Shown piece by piece: positions 47,531 to 59,966 of a DNA stretch of 64,000 bases. This stretch comes from Carnegiea gigantea (lineage: Eukaryota > Streptophyta > Magnoliopsida > Caryophyllales > Cactaceae), in NCBI GenBank assembly GCA_029747015.1, contig JAKOGI010000083.1, forward strand, positions 121,001 through 185,000, written 5' to 3'. The notes beneath the pieces were generated by a model. It searched no databases. It had not been told where the DNA came from and saw only the letters and a list, made by a program, of their open reading frames with translations. Positions within the stretch are counted from its first letter, which is position 1, and every line of letters begins with the position of its first letter. A program made the position numbers and the translations under genes.

Positions 47531-48678
47531 ATGTTGTAAGCGCATAACTAATTTTGGCGGGAAAATTTTCATAATGAAAAACCAAATAATCATTATATTT
47601 AAAAATGCGAATAGTTTATATTTACTAACATTAACGTATTATAATCCTATATACATATATATAGAGAGAGAGGCGAGGTAGAGGAAGCGATAGAAAATAT
47701 TTGATTTTAGCGTAAATGATACAAAAAGTATATAAACTTTATAACCATAATAAATTGTTATCAATTGAGTTCCTAAATAACTATTGTTCAAGTACATAAT
47801 GAAAAGTACAAAATTGAGTTCAACATGCATATAAAGCATGCATCCACTACCTAAAAGTTGCGTTTGTTTGAAATAACATCTATAAGATTGAAATAAAACA
47901 GAACAGATCAGGTGATATATATGGAACTCCATAACTTCAAGTGAACACCTCATTAACTGATATTAGCTTCATATCCGATGTTGTGACATGTTGCCCTTCG
48001 TTTCAATCTGAAATCACCAAGTCCATATATAGGAGCTTAGTACAACAAACAACGCCACTAACAAGAAAAAACTTCTAAAATGATTACAAGATATAATATA
48101 TAATTATCATCCTCCATAACTATGTACCCGTGCTCTACAAACATTATATGATATTCTTATGGTTAGGTTTTTCTTTTTAGTAAATTCCCTAATTTTGAAA
48201 ATATTTCTGCAGAGTTCCGCCGAAAACTTGGCTATTTTCCTTTTACAACATGACATAAATACAACAACAAACTATTCACAATCTCAACAGCCACATGCCA
48301 AAGCAAATCAACTCAATAGGCCACACGCCTGGAGTACGCAACACAAATCCAACCCATTGCCATGAATAAATTCAAATGCACAACGCCAATCAAACTTAAT
48401 ACCATAAAAACATGTAATTTAAAACTTTTAAACTAAACTCACAATGTTCACATTGTGAAGTCTCTCAAGCAATACGTCATCAACCATCTAGGGATCAACT
48501 TTGTAATCGCATGCGTTCAATACCTATTGTAATCATGTTCAATTTTTTATCATGTGATTGAATCTATCATATTAAAATTGAGCAGACATAAAAGATAAGG
48601 CCATATTTACCATGCCCGCAAGATACCAAAGCGTCAAAACCAAAATATAAACATAACTGGCAATCAATAATAACTCAC

Positions 48679-49569
48679 CTTAAACTTATCGAAAAAACAA
48701 AGATCCACACATCCAAACCACATTGGATCGCCAACTCCTTTAGGACGAGTAATCTCGTTCTCTTTTGCAAACTCAGGTAAAGGCAATGCATACAATTGCT
48801 CCTTAGTAGTATCTTTCTTAATGTATTTCATCCTTAATGATTGTTTGTAACCCCTTAATCTCTCCCCGATAGAACTTAAAACTTTTGAATCAACCAATGC
48901 ATTCGATGGTAGCATGAACTTCTTCTGCAATTTAGGGAAAAGAATTACAAAGAAAAGCAAAAATACAAATTCATATATCACACATCATTACCCAATATAA
49001 CTCACCCGCACATATGCTACAATTCGATCCTTAACAACTCCAGGAACTAAACGCCATTCCTTATCGTGTAGGGGACACAATTCAGGCCGCCTAGCCACAT
49101 CTGTAAGAAACCTATTAAACACATTTCCTACCTTTTTTACTGGTTGCAAGTACTTATTCAATGGCACCAAAATCGTCTTAGGCGCATCCAAACTCTGCAC
49201 AGTTTTGACATTGATTCTCCCTCTAAGTCTGATGACATTGCCTTCTCCATCTATAGTGGAAAGAGAAATAATTAATGTAAACAGGCATGACACTGGATAC
49301 TCCAAAATTCCTGAAATTAATCAATTCACAACTTTTGACTACTAAGGACAATTACCTATAACCAACACCTCTTCATCATCATTAAACCCTTCTGGCATAT
49401 CAACAAGATCTGGATCAAAATACTTTTGAGCCACATTATCATCATCGTTGACATCATCGTCATCAATATCCTCATCATTCTCTAAGTCCAAAGTCAAGTG
49501 CTCAGGGGCTGCTGCTTCATTTTGCACAGAGTTTAAATACTCTTCGTAAGTGCGCCTAGAACGAAACAT
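48679..49569 (-). CDS. CACTA second gene, Transposase_24 (Ptta/En/Spm)-like
   Basis: Three exons with GT-AG borders join in phase: 49569-49356 (ATG; acidic stretch with DEDIDDDDVNDDD), 49250-49006 (DGEGNVIRLRGRINV, LVPLNKYLQPV, FNRFLTDVARRPELCP, EWRLVPGVVKDRIVAYV) and 48924-48679 (KKFMLPSNAL, LRGYKQSLRMKY, MWFGCVDLCFFDKFK). No stop lies in any exon. The pattern (VPxNxxxQPV, a FxxFLxxxAR helix, WxxVP, WxxYKxxLKxxY) is that of plant transposase_24 proteins, an accessory factor of En/Spm elements thought to bind transposon ends. Later exons or the true C-terminus were not resolved. It is better preserved than the neighbouring transposase. Confidence 0.72.
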
Positions 49570-49918
49570 GATTGCAAACTATCTTTGACACCTGAACAAG
49601 AAGCACACGCATTAGGCGGTGAAAGAGCTCAAATAACATCTATAACAAAAAGTAAACTAGATTACGTATATCTTTTATGAAATGAATAACTCGGCCTACA
49701 TATATAACTCGTTGCAAAATAAAACAATCATATAGAACTCCAAACAAATATTTCTTTCCAAAGTACCAAAAAACCAAAGTCATTGACAACAATAACCAAT
49801 AATATCAAAGGGATAAAATGTCTTCCAAACCAAAAACAAAAAAAGAAACCAACGTCACATTTCAATCTTTCATAAATCTCAAACGTAAGCAAATTAACCA
49901 TCATGGTTTTAAGAACCC

Positions 49919-52900
49919 TCATTCAACCGTAGCCCAATTCTTTGGGTCTCTATATCCATCCTCATTGCAAATGTTAGGAGGCATGCATTGGGGGTAAAAC
50001 TCTTTATCTGCTTGCAATGACCCTAGTCGGTAAGTATCCCTTGGTTTTACCCTGATCACATGCTCCCATCCCTTATCATTCTCATCTTCTATGTAAAACA
50101 CTTGTTGTACCTGATATGAAAAGATATATGGATCATCCTTTAAAGCCCCTCCTTCATGTATCCTATGTGAGAAATTTAAAAGAGTGAAACCTCTTTTATC
50201 CTTTTTTAAACCCCGTGAATTCACATTCACCCAATCGCATCGAAATAATACCACTTTACACTCAGAATAATAATCTAACTCAATGATATCAACAATTTTT
50301 CCATAATATGTCTTGCTATCAGCTTCCACCATTACCCCAAAATTTTGAGTTTTCCTTGACTCATCTCTCTTCTAAGTGTGAAATCGATATCCATTGGTGA
50401 CAAATGCATTCATTCTCTTAACAATTGCATGAGGACCATCAGCAACTGCTCTAAAGGATCTTGATTCAGGCTCATCAACCTCCGTATTGGACACCTAAGT
50501 TGCACATAGAAAAAATAATGAGAACACATAGATAATGCCAACGAGGTAATGTAAATTATATAAATAACAGCATCATTACCCGTCCCTGTAACCAGCTAGG
50601 AAATTCTTCTAGCAACCACTTTTGCTTAATTCTCTCAGTTGGCTCACGAGGGTAAGATGTCATACGCTCATTTAAAAACAACCTAAAATTTATTATGACA
50701 TTTCAATTTTTTATGGTATTAGAAGATATATATATGTCTAAAATAGTTATTCGTACAAACCTATGGTATTCATCAATGTCATCAACGTGGAGTAGTACAT
50801 ATCGATGTGCTTATTTATGACTTAATTCATCAAGTTCAACCATTTTCACCTTTCCTTTTGCTCGCCCAGCCGTGGCAAATAGATACATATCCTCATTTGG
50901 GTTGGCAGCATCATTTCTTTGTGGTCGGTTAAAAACCGTTTCCACTCCTTGAAAATATCTCGAACAAAAAGTTATACATTCTTGGGCAATATACCCTTCT
51001 GCTATTGAACACTCAGGTTGCACCCTATTACGAACAAGGGCTTTTAAGGACGCCAAAAACTTATATGAAACACATGCATATGAACACATGAGTACATATG
51101 CAGAGTTAATATGTAAGCATGTATTTAAAGTGTGAATTCTAACCCTTCAATTGGATACATCCACCTATATAGAACTGGCCCTCCAAGCTTTGCTTCCTCA
51201 GTTAAGTGCACAATTAGGTGCACCATAATAGTGAAAAAACTAGGCAGAACAGTTTCTCCCTTCTACATGGTGTCACAACCACATTAGCTCCAGCTTCATC
51301 TAACTTCTCAATAGTAAGCTCTTTGGCACATAACTCCTTCATAAATTTTAATAGAGCCCAAATAATATCTATAAGATCACTGTCCTTTGCCGCCCTTAAT
51401 ATAATCGGAAGCAAGTCTTGCATAAGAATGTGACAATCATGATTTTTCAAATTGAACAACTTACACTCCTTCAAATTAACACAACGGGATATGTAGCTTG
51501 CGTACCCGTCTGGGACTCTTATATGCTTTAACACACTAAGTAGTCGTGTCTTCTCTTCAGATGACAAAGTAAAAGGAGCACTTGGGAGTTCGTATTTTCC
51601 ATTTGGTAGAAGAATGGGATGAAGCTCTGGCCTTATTTTCATGACTTGAAGATCTTTTCGCGCCTTCAAGTTATCTTTAGATTTCCCCTCGAGGTTCAGT
51701 AATGTCCCCAACAAATTATCACATACATTCTTTTCAATATGGATCACGTCTAAGTTATGGCGAAGAGTGTTGAACTCCCAATACGGCAAATCGAAAAATA
51801 TGCTCCTTTTTTTCCATATTTGTTGATTGTCCTTTTCATCGGTATCCATAAGTTGAGTTTCACCCTTACCATATGTAAATGTGGTTCCCTCTAACTCTGC
51901 TAACACAGCACTTCCACTAAGAGGTTCTAGAGCACAACCATGCTCAACATTCCCATCAAATCCAACAGCATTATATCGAAATGGATGGTCTTCAGGCAAC
52001 CATTGTCTATGTCCCATATAACAAAACTTACGTCCATTTTCTAGCCAAACAGCCTGTGTACCTTTTGCACAAGACGGACAAGCAAAACGACCCTTTGTAC
52101 TCCATCCAGATAAATTAGCATATGCAGGAAAGTCATTGATAGTCCAATGAAGAGCTCCCCGCAATTAAACTGCATCCTAGTGTACGCATCAAATGCATCT
52201 ACACCATTCCATAATTGTAACAATTCCTTTATTAGAGGTTGAAGGAAAACATCAATATCCATACCTAGTGCCTTCTCCCCAGGAATGATCATGGAAAGAA
52301 TTATAGAGGGTTGTTTCATGCAAACCTATGGTAGCAAATTATAGGGAATTAACAGGACTGGCCAAGTACTATGAGTACTACTCATAACACGAAAAGGATT
52401 AAATCCATCACTTGCAAGCCCCAATCTAATATTACGCGGATCTTCCGCAAAAGTAGGATTTTTCTCATCAAAATCTTTCCATGCCTTACCATCTGCAGGA
52501 TGCCTAAGTATGCCATCCTTTACCCTACATTTATGATGCCAAATCATATCTTCAGCGATTTTGAAGGACTTGTACATCCTAAGTAGCCTCGGAATAAGGG
52601 GAAAATAATGCAAAACCTTATACGGCAATTTTTTTCCCCTTATCTCTCCATCGTGAAGTGTGACACTTATCGCACTCTTCTTGATTTTCCCTCTCAGCCC
52701 AATACAAAATGCAATCATTAGGACAAGCATGAATTTTTTCATAGTAAAGTCCCAAATCCTTTTTTAACTGCTTACATTTACCCCAAGACGATGGAAATAG
52801 ATTAATCTGAGGGAAAACGGTAGATAGAAGTTCAAGCAATATATCAAAGGACTTAATTGACCACCCGTGCATGGATTTCAAATGAAATAAAAGCAAAAGA

Positions 52901-53451
52901 AAGGACAATTTCGAGAATTTTGACCCCGAAAATAATTCTTGCTCAGCTTGGTCAACTAGTCTTCTATATCCGGCATCTTCAATGTGTTCTGCCTCATTCA
53001 GTACGTCATTTAACTCAGGTTCATCATCAAATTCAACATACTCTCCAATTATACGATCCCCAATGTCATTTAGAATGTCTTCTTGCTTATGTAGCCTAAA
53101 AATATCATTCAACATTCCTATAGTATCAATATGACCCATCAAATTTGGCTCAGCATTGGTGTCACTATGGCTTCCACTACGGAGTTCCGGACCAGATGGC
53201 ATGAAAATTGATTCACCATGATGCACCTATTCTTTGTAACTTGGCAAGAATCCATTGAGCATGAGATGATGAGTCAAAACATCTCTAGTAAACCAACATT
53301 TCCGCCCAAGCTTGCATCGATTACATGGGCAAACTATCATGTTACTACCCTTGGCATTGGCAAAAGTGAAAGCTAGAAACTTTTCAATTCCACTTATATA
53401 TTCCGCAGATCTCCTATCTTTATCAATCCAACTTTTGTCCATTTCTGTCAT
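49919..53451 (-). pseudogene. CACTA transposase (TNP2-like, Transposase_21), decayed
   Basis: From the ATG at 53451: DKSWIDKDRRSAEYISGIE with a CPCNRCK cysteine pattern (transposase-associated domain), CDKCHTSRW, HYFPLIPRLLRMYKS, LGLASDGFNPF, IIPGEKALGMDIDVFLQPLI, WTINDFPAYANLSGWSTKG and HIEKNVCDNLLGTLLN (Transposase_21). Next comes a DUF4218-like stretch with MVHLIVHLTEEAKLGGPVLY and RNRVQPECSIAEGYIAQECI, then DUF4216 (50332-49919) with YYSECKVVLFRCDW. Breaks: TAG at Trp positions near 53226 and 52326, frameshifts near 52627, 52165 and 51285, and a stop near 50372. This is the catalytic DDE protein of En/Spm. The lesions preclude a full-length product. Confidence 0.92.
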
Positions 53452-53459
53452 TAGGAGTA

Positions 53460-55030
53460 AGAAAAGAAAGTAGTTGTTTCAATTAGTTAAAAAGTAATTG
53501 TTTGAAATAGTATTAGGACTCACATAACATTATAGAGAGAATATTTGGATTTGATTTGGTGAATTACGCTGATTTTATGGATATTTATTTCTGCGCTTTT
53601 GCTTAATTTGCAAGTAAGATCAATTAAACATGTTAAGTAGCAACATGCATGACATCAATCACTCTATTGCCTACCAAATCAGCCATGCTGAGTTACATCA
53701 TTTTTTAGCTACTGTCATAGGTTTATGGTAGGAGAATAAATATAATGAGAACAGGTAAACATTCAAACAACATATAGTTTGCAAACTTTCATCATATGAA
53801 ATGAAAGATACATGGACCAATCAAACATAAACTAAGAAAAACAATATAATGCAGACAATCTGAGGTGATTCCTATTTCTCATATTCTACCTAGAAGACTG
53901 TTTGTCATTAAGCAGTCAACAGATGCAAAGTCACATCCAAACTAAGATTTCTGTAGAAATATTCAGGAACTTTAGTTCAAATGAAGAATTTCACTTTACT
54001 ACTTGCTTCTAGAAAAATGCATAAGCAGATGATGTAAATGAGCTGCCCACATAGTCACACTTAAACAATATTGATAAGGCGTTCTAGTAGCAATAAAGTT
54101 CAAATAAATGTAAAAGGATGTACGTAAGCTTTACATTGCCGAACAACTCATAACAAATCCACTCTCATGAGAACGTGCATCCAAAAGTCACCACACAGAC
54201 AAACAATTTTAGAAATATCTCAAATAAAGGAATAGAATAAAATGGGGACAGAGATCAATCAACTTCATGGACACCTTGAACAAGGGAATTTAAGCGTTTA
54301 TTTTGCCCAGAAGTGTCCTTTGTTTCTAATTCTGCCCAGAATTTAAATGGACTAAAGAGCCAAAGGAACCGTTCAAGCAACTTCATGGACAATAAGAGCC
54401 AAAGGAATAGAGGAAAATGGACATCTTTAACACTCTCAGAAGATCTTTTGTTTTTCAAATGCCATGATGCAGTTCTACTGACTAATCAGCAGAAGGACCA
54501 ATTCAGGTCTTATAACTTTGCAGAACAACCGAGAACAACCTAATTCACAAGCAAACAATTCAGAGAGTGAGAGAAAGAGCTTCCTCTGGGTTGAACAAAA
54601 GCACCGCCATCGACACCCAGGAGTAGCCGAATGTTGCAATCATTGCCGGCAAACAGTAACACGTCCTGATTCAGAAGAACAAGCGAACACCAAAGCCACG
54701 TACGCAAGCCAACACCAGAGCCAAGCGCCGAAATGCTAGAGTTGAACACCAGAGCCGACCGAATGCTAAAATCGAACACCAAGGCAAGGTCCTCCGGCCA
54801 GAATTAAATCCAAACAACCACGACCGCCAAGATTTCGCCGTCAAGCACTAGCACTGCCGACTAAGGCGACCACCGGCTGCTACTTAGGGTTTCGTGAGAG
54901 GAAGAATTGACGGGAGGCGTGACTGAGAATGGGGGGAATGAATGGTGCGCTAGCGTGAAGCTAGGAGAAAGGACGAGAATGCTAATCGACAATAATGCAA
55001 CCCTGTTTTTTTTTTTAATTTAATTGCTAG
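53460..55030 (-). other. CACTA 5' untranslated region
   Basis: No domain is seen. The GC-richer part at 54560-54960 reads on the minus strand like a leader with CTCTCACGAAACCCTAA and may be a first noncoding exon. Plus-strand frames here look fortuitous. Confidence 0.4.
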
Positions 55031-55247
55031 CTTAGTTCGGTGACCACGCTTATTATCTGTGGTTAATGCGTTACATTCATAGGATACATTTCTCCACGCT
55101 TAATATGTGTGGATATATCTTAATTAAGTGTTACCACTCTTATAAGAGTGATTATATTTCTCCACACTTATCATGTGTGGGGATAATTGTGAGCACTTAT
55201 TTTTGCTTATTTTTCTACAACACTTAGTCAAGTATGGTTAAATAATC
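55031..55247. repeat. Subterminal repeats of the CACTA element, right side
   Basis: CCACGCTTATTATCTGTGG, CCACGCTTAATATGTGTGG and CCACACTTATCATGTGTGG are near-palindromic units of the same motif as at the left end. Confidence 0.8.
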
Positions 55248-55275
55248 GTGGGTAGATGTAACATTCCTTGTAGTG
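55248..55275 (-). repeat. CACTA terminal inverted repeat, right, intact
   Basis: Minus-strand CACTACAAGGAATGTTACAT, then CTACCCAC. Canonical CACTA start. Confidence 0.88.
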
Positions 55276-55620
55276 GTACAATCATACTTTAGGTTGCCAA
55301 AGGATTCAAGTTCTAATTACAATTTGTCAACCCAAGCTTAATATATGTTTCTTCAATGGCCAAAGTGTGTTCTTAGTATGCAAATGATTAGGTCAACAAT
55401 ATGCTCCATAGTCCTGTGTTTTCTACGAAAACATTTCAATTTTTTTTCCTATCAAACAAACAAAAAAGTCACAACAGCAATTAGGTGGGCCAAAGACCAC
55501 TGCCAATTTAGATTGAGATGTTCTATTACTAGTTAGCCACTCATTCCATTCCAATCTCCAATCCAACTTAGCTTTTATCAAAATCAACTTACTCAGGATT
55601 TGTTATGCAAATGTTGTGTC
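55276..55620. other. Spacer without recognised features
   Basis: AT-rich DNA beside the CACTA right end. Nothing identified. Confidence 0.5.
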
Positions 55621-55624
55621 TTAA

Positions 55625-56520
55625 TTGCAATTGCAAGAGCACGACGTAGCTATAACTAGTAACCAGTGAGTATGGTCGTATCCGCAGGGAACTCGCTTTC
55701 AATTACAAAAATTAATTAAATTATTCAATCTAGGCAAATCAATGTGGAGCTTTAATTATCAATTCAGAAAGCGATAAAAACTAAGAATATGAATTAAAAA
55801 TTAGAGTATTGAATCGCTGAAGTTGGAATTAACGACACAATTACTCCAGCTAATCAATTAATAATCCCATAAACTTGCCCAAGTATGCAACATGAATGGA
55901 TAGATCGTCAGTTAAGCCTATTCTCTCCCCCTTTCAATGGCTAAAGACTAATCCTAAAATTATAGTCATCTATTTTCATGAGATTAAGAGTCGAAGAATT
56001 ACAAGATTCACTATCTCAAATCCCAATTAGAACTTCAATTATATTCATAAAACTCTAACTATCTACTAAGTCACACTAGAAAAAGGTTGCGTCTTTCAAT
56101 ATTTTCCTAAACCCAAATAAAAATAGATCAATGTTCTTTCAAACAATTCATCGAAACATAGGGTAAGCAAAGTAAAATTCAGTAACACAACATGGAATAA
56201 GTAAGATTGGAGCTAACTCATGATTAACTTAGCATAATCGGCATTAATCTCAATCCAAATTAGAAGATTTAGCCACCAAACATGATAGAAATTGCAAAGC
56301 AATTATCACCAAGCATCATATGTAACAACTACTAAGAATTGAAGTAACAATGATTAAAAGAGAGAGATTGAGAAAACAAACTTAGGAACTGATAATCTGA
56401 ATGAATAAGATTCTTCAAATTAACAATGAATATTCAAGTCTATGCTGAAGTAAACCTAACCCTAATTTAAAAATATGGGAGAAAGGTGTATGAAAAGAGT
56501 TCATCATTCCCCAAAACATT
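55625..56520. other. Possible LTR-element remnant (dispersed plant repeat type)
   Basis: Contains GCAAGAGCACGACGTAGCTA followed by GAGTATGGTCGTATCCGCAG, a wording common at the ends of many plant non-autonomous LTR elements and comparable with 27370-27430. There is no coding domain and no paired LTR. Assignment is by resemblance only. Confidence 0.35.
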
Positions 56521-56939
56521 ACATTTAAATAAAGTTTATGTTAGCAAAAGGTCAGTGGACGAAGGGGCATGCAATAATGCACAACAAGCTGTGCACAATT
56601 TCAAACATGGGAACACATGGCCGTGCAGATATGCATGGTTAACCATGCATCTTTTTGGCTTCGTTGTTGACTAACATGCTGCAGGGCCAGCCATGCAAAC
56701 CTTCAACTTTTAACAGCAACTAGTAATTTTGTACGGCCTTGCGGATATGCACGGCTACCCGTACAAATGTTTGGAACTTCATTTCTGCCACCTAGATGCT
56801 TTCGCTGACTCCCCACCCTCTTCCTTAGCCAAAACATCACTCCTTACTCATCTTTGAATCGCTGATCACGAATTCTCTCAAATTGAGACAGAAAATACTG
56901 CACAAAGATTTATCCGCACAAGCTATTAATGAACAAGGG

Positions 56940-57575
56940 GAGCAAATATAATAAAATTCCTCACTTAATTGAGGAAACGTGCAAGGAAGAACGGCAAAAC
57001 AAAGAGGATAAAATAGTAGAATTCCTCAGTCACCTGCTGCCTGTTTGTCCAAGTAAAACAGCTCCCTTGCTACATCATTTCCTACAATTGATAGGCTTCC
57101 AAATAGTTCTAAAAGTCTCATTTACTGATAGCTTATCTTAGCCTTCCCAATCCGTTCATCCTCGGTCAATATGCTATTAAAATCACCTACCATTAGCCAT
57201 AAGGAGACATTGCTACCAGTAGTTTCAAAAAGTAATCCAAAAGGCGCTCGTTTCAATCTCATTGTCAGATGAATAACAAATGGAGAAGAAAAACTCCTGC
57301 CGCATGCTAGTATGTTTGACCCGGGCATGAATAATTTGTTGTGAACTGTCAACACTGAAACCTCAAAGCAATCAAATCACCATATCAACCAAATCACGTT
57401 TCACATGGTAGTAGTGACATTAGTAATGAATTGCCAACCACCATGAACAGCCCAGCCACTAGCTGTATCTTGTTAGTAAATCCAGCTGATTTCATTCCTT
57501 TAATCCGCAAGAAGAAAGCAATTTCTTCTATTTTGAGGGTTTGCTCATCTCTCTAACATTCCAAACGACTATATT
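56940..57575 (-). mobile_element. LINE endonuclease-domain remnant
   Basis: Minus-strand frames give NIVVWNVRGMSKPSK (near 57575), DSSQQIIHARVKHTSM followed by FFFSICYSSDNEIETSAFW, then LWLMVGDFNSILTEDERIG (near 57150) and CFTWTNRQQV (near 57040). This is the apurinic endonuclease-like domain of plant LINEs: the WNVRG start, the H-R-LW middle, and the GDFN catalytic box. Stops lie between the blocks. Reverse transcriptase is absent. The enzyme would nick target DNA. Confidence 0.85.
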
Positions 57576-57799
57576 ATCCATTACCGATCAAATTAAGCAT
57601 AGGAGTAAAGCACTTTACTAAAAAATAAGTCGTCCCCGAAATAGGTCTCACAATAAGAATGAAATAAATTGTCTTATGCTTAATTTTTAGAAGTTTAAGC
57701 ATTAATATTTCTTTTTCAACTAAAATTTGATAACGACCTAGTCTTTAAGTAACTATGAAAATTATTAACTTACCCTTGCATTATAAGGTTATAACCCTA

Positions 57800-57866
<67 letters not shown>

Positions 57867-57952
57867 TACATACACACACACGTACATACATACATATACA
57901 TACCTACACACATACATACAAACATGCATACATACATACATACATACAATCA
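57800..57952. repeat. (AT)n, (CA)n and (TACA)n microsatellites
   Basis: AT units 57800-57855, then CA-rich and TACA/CATA units to about 57950. Confidence 0.95.
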
Positions 57953-57989
57953 TGTATATTGAATAAGTTATTCTACCATTGGAAGGTGG

Positions 57990-59590
57990 CCTATAGATTT
58001 TAATTTATTCTTTTAAAATTTATTCTATTCCTTTGATCCTAAAAAACTCATTATTTGTATTAAATATTATTGTAAAACCAACAAGTTTACTGCAAAGTTA
58101 CAATACTCTAAAAATGGAATAAAACTCGATATATTATAACATTTTCTACGTACTGTTTAATGAGATGATTTCTTCGATTATTTCTCAAGAATGACTCTGT
58201 TCTTAAGGTTTGTTTCAATGCACAATCATGTTTTTGCGTTTATCTTATAATTTTTAAGGGTGAGATGTGCTCTGTATATTTATTTGAGCAAATGTCAACT
58301 CATACATATGCAAAACACGAAATTTAGGTGATTACTTATTAAAAAAGCAAAACGTATAAGGATGCACTTGTCATACATATAGATTTATGTGTATAGCCCA
58401 CTATAAACAATACATTTTGAATTGAAAATAAAATGTAGCAAAATGCCGCTTCTATTGATTTTTCTCCTCAAAAAAAAGCTACATTTCATGATACAAGGGA
58501 TGATGACAGTAGGCTATACAAAACTAGTTAACCGGTTTCTCAGTTTAAAAAATTTTCAAACGGTGATCAAATCAAAAAATTCAGTTAACCAGTTTTTGGT
58601 TAACTGATTTTTTCGATTCGATTAACGAATTATTTGGTTCGATTATCATTTAAATGTTCACAAATAATCATGAGAGGCTGAAGGAAGATGATTAGAAATG
58701 TTTGGTACTCCAAAGAGTTGACATCACATATGGACATCCGACAATTCGGGGTTATCTATTTCATATATTCGATTGAGAAGAGTCCAAGTTTATTGACCCA
58801 TCTGCCTCCTACAAACACGTACAGAGCTTTCTTGTGCATTCATATACTTTTATTTAAAGATTATCGATAATGATATTTCACTGACACTTTTTCTCTTCTG
58901 TCCGCACACCATATGATGGCTTCTCTTTTTCAATTTCTTTGCATCACCAATGTTCTTTTCTTTGATTTTGTTGAAATTGATTATATTTAACAATTTTTAA
59001 ATAGTTTAAACATGTTCTTTTTTCAACTTAATTTGCTGAATTCATTTGAACTAATCTGAGCTTATTTTTGTTGAATTGAAATAAATTGACCTGTTTTTAT
59101 TGAATAAAATTAACTACATTCATTATTTAAAAAAAAGTTGAAGAGAACAATTCTAAAACTATGAGAAATCCTAAAAAGCAAAAAATATGTGTATGTATAT
59201 ATGTAGTATGTACTCTTCAATAGTTGTCTAGAGCGTCCCAAAAAAAAGTGTATGTATATATATAGTATGCACTCTTCAATAGTTGTCTAGAGCGTCAAAT
59301 GGGATTGGCTTGGTATTCAGATATGTCTAGTGATCTCCCTATCATCCCATTTGTCAAAGGACAATTTGTTTGCTTTTTTCACCTTGTTTGTCTTTTTACC
59401 CGTTGATTGAATCTTTTCTTGGTTGGATCCGAGTTTATTTTTTAGTATAGGTGCAACCACCGTGGGTCCATTTGTTTTGGAAGATTTATAGGCATAGATT
59501 GTACTTTATGACCATGCTTCATACTTGCCATGATTGGTATGGTCTACGAATGCTCTAAGCAATTTTTAGTATTGGTGCAACCACCGTGCC
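57990..59590. other. Spacer with minor repeats
   Basis: AT-rich. A stretch near 58525-58650 repeats GTTAACCGGTTT/GGTTAACTG-like palindromes similar to the element at 62568. Two copies of a segment with GTATAGGTGCAACCACCGTG (59446 region) and its near-copy (59563 region) flank 100 unique bases. No gene. Confidence 0.5.
59189..59296. repeat. 59-bp tandem duplication
   Basis: GTGTATGTATATATG(T)AGTA followed by CTCTTCAATAGTTGTCTAGA occurs at 59189 and 59248. Confidence 0.88.
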
Positions 59591-59593
59591 TTA

Positions 59594-59963
59594 GAGCACT
59601 AGCAGCAGGAAGAAACGCATGTCAGGTGGGGCGCCGTGTTTTCCACGCGTGTCAGTGGCACCTTGGCAGTATGAGGAGAAATGGGGGGACATGCATGGAG
59701 GAACCTGTGGGCATTCCTTCATGCGTGTAACTTTTGCATTTTTTTATTATTTGTTTTTTTTGAATTAATTTATAATTTTTCTATGATTTAAAAAATAGGT
59801 TGTGTGTTATAATGTGGGTCCATGACAAATATTTTTATTAGATGATTAAAATTGGAGTTCTATTGGTTGGAGAAGTGATGGAATGCAAGTTTCAAAATTG
59901 TGGAACTTCTACTGATGTGGCAGGTCAGAGTTTTAAAATTCGGAACTCTAGTTGAGAATGCTC
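59594..59963. mobile_element. PIF/Harbinger-type MITE, 370 bp
   Basis: The element begins GAGCACTAGCAGCAGG and ends AGAATGCTC, with TTA on both sides (59591-59593, 59964-59966). The terminal inverted repeat is short and imperfect. The interior shares GTGTGTTATAATGTGGGTCC and GATGTGGCAGG wording with the MITE at 29689. Noncoding. Confidence 0.78.
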
Positions 59964-59966
59964 TTA

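Larger units (their letters stand above)
47209..55275 (-). mobile_element. CACTA (En/Spm) DNA transposon, 8.07 kb
   Basis: The right terminus on the minus strand begins CACTACAAGGAATGTTACAT (plus 55275 downward). The left terminus is TTCTACAGAAAATGTTGCAT (plus 47209 upward). The 28-base ends match at 21 positions, and the left end has lost the CA of CACTA. Between them lie a TNP2-type transposase, a second gene with a Transposase_24-like region, and subterminal CCACGCTTA repeats. The 3-base flanks (TAG and GTA) do not match, so the target duplication has decayed. Movement would be by cut and paste. Confidence 0.9.
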
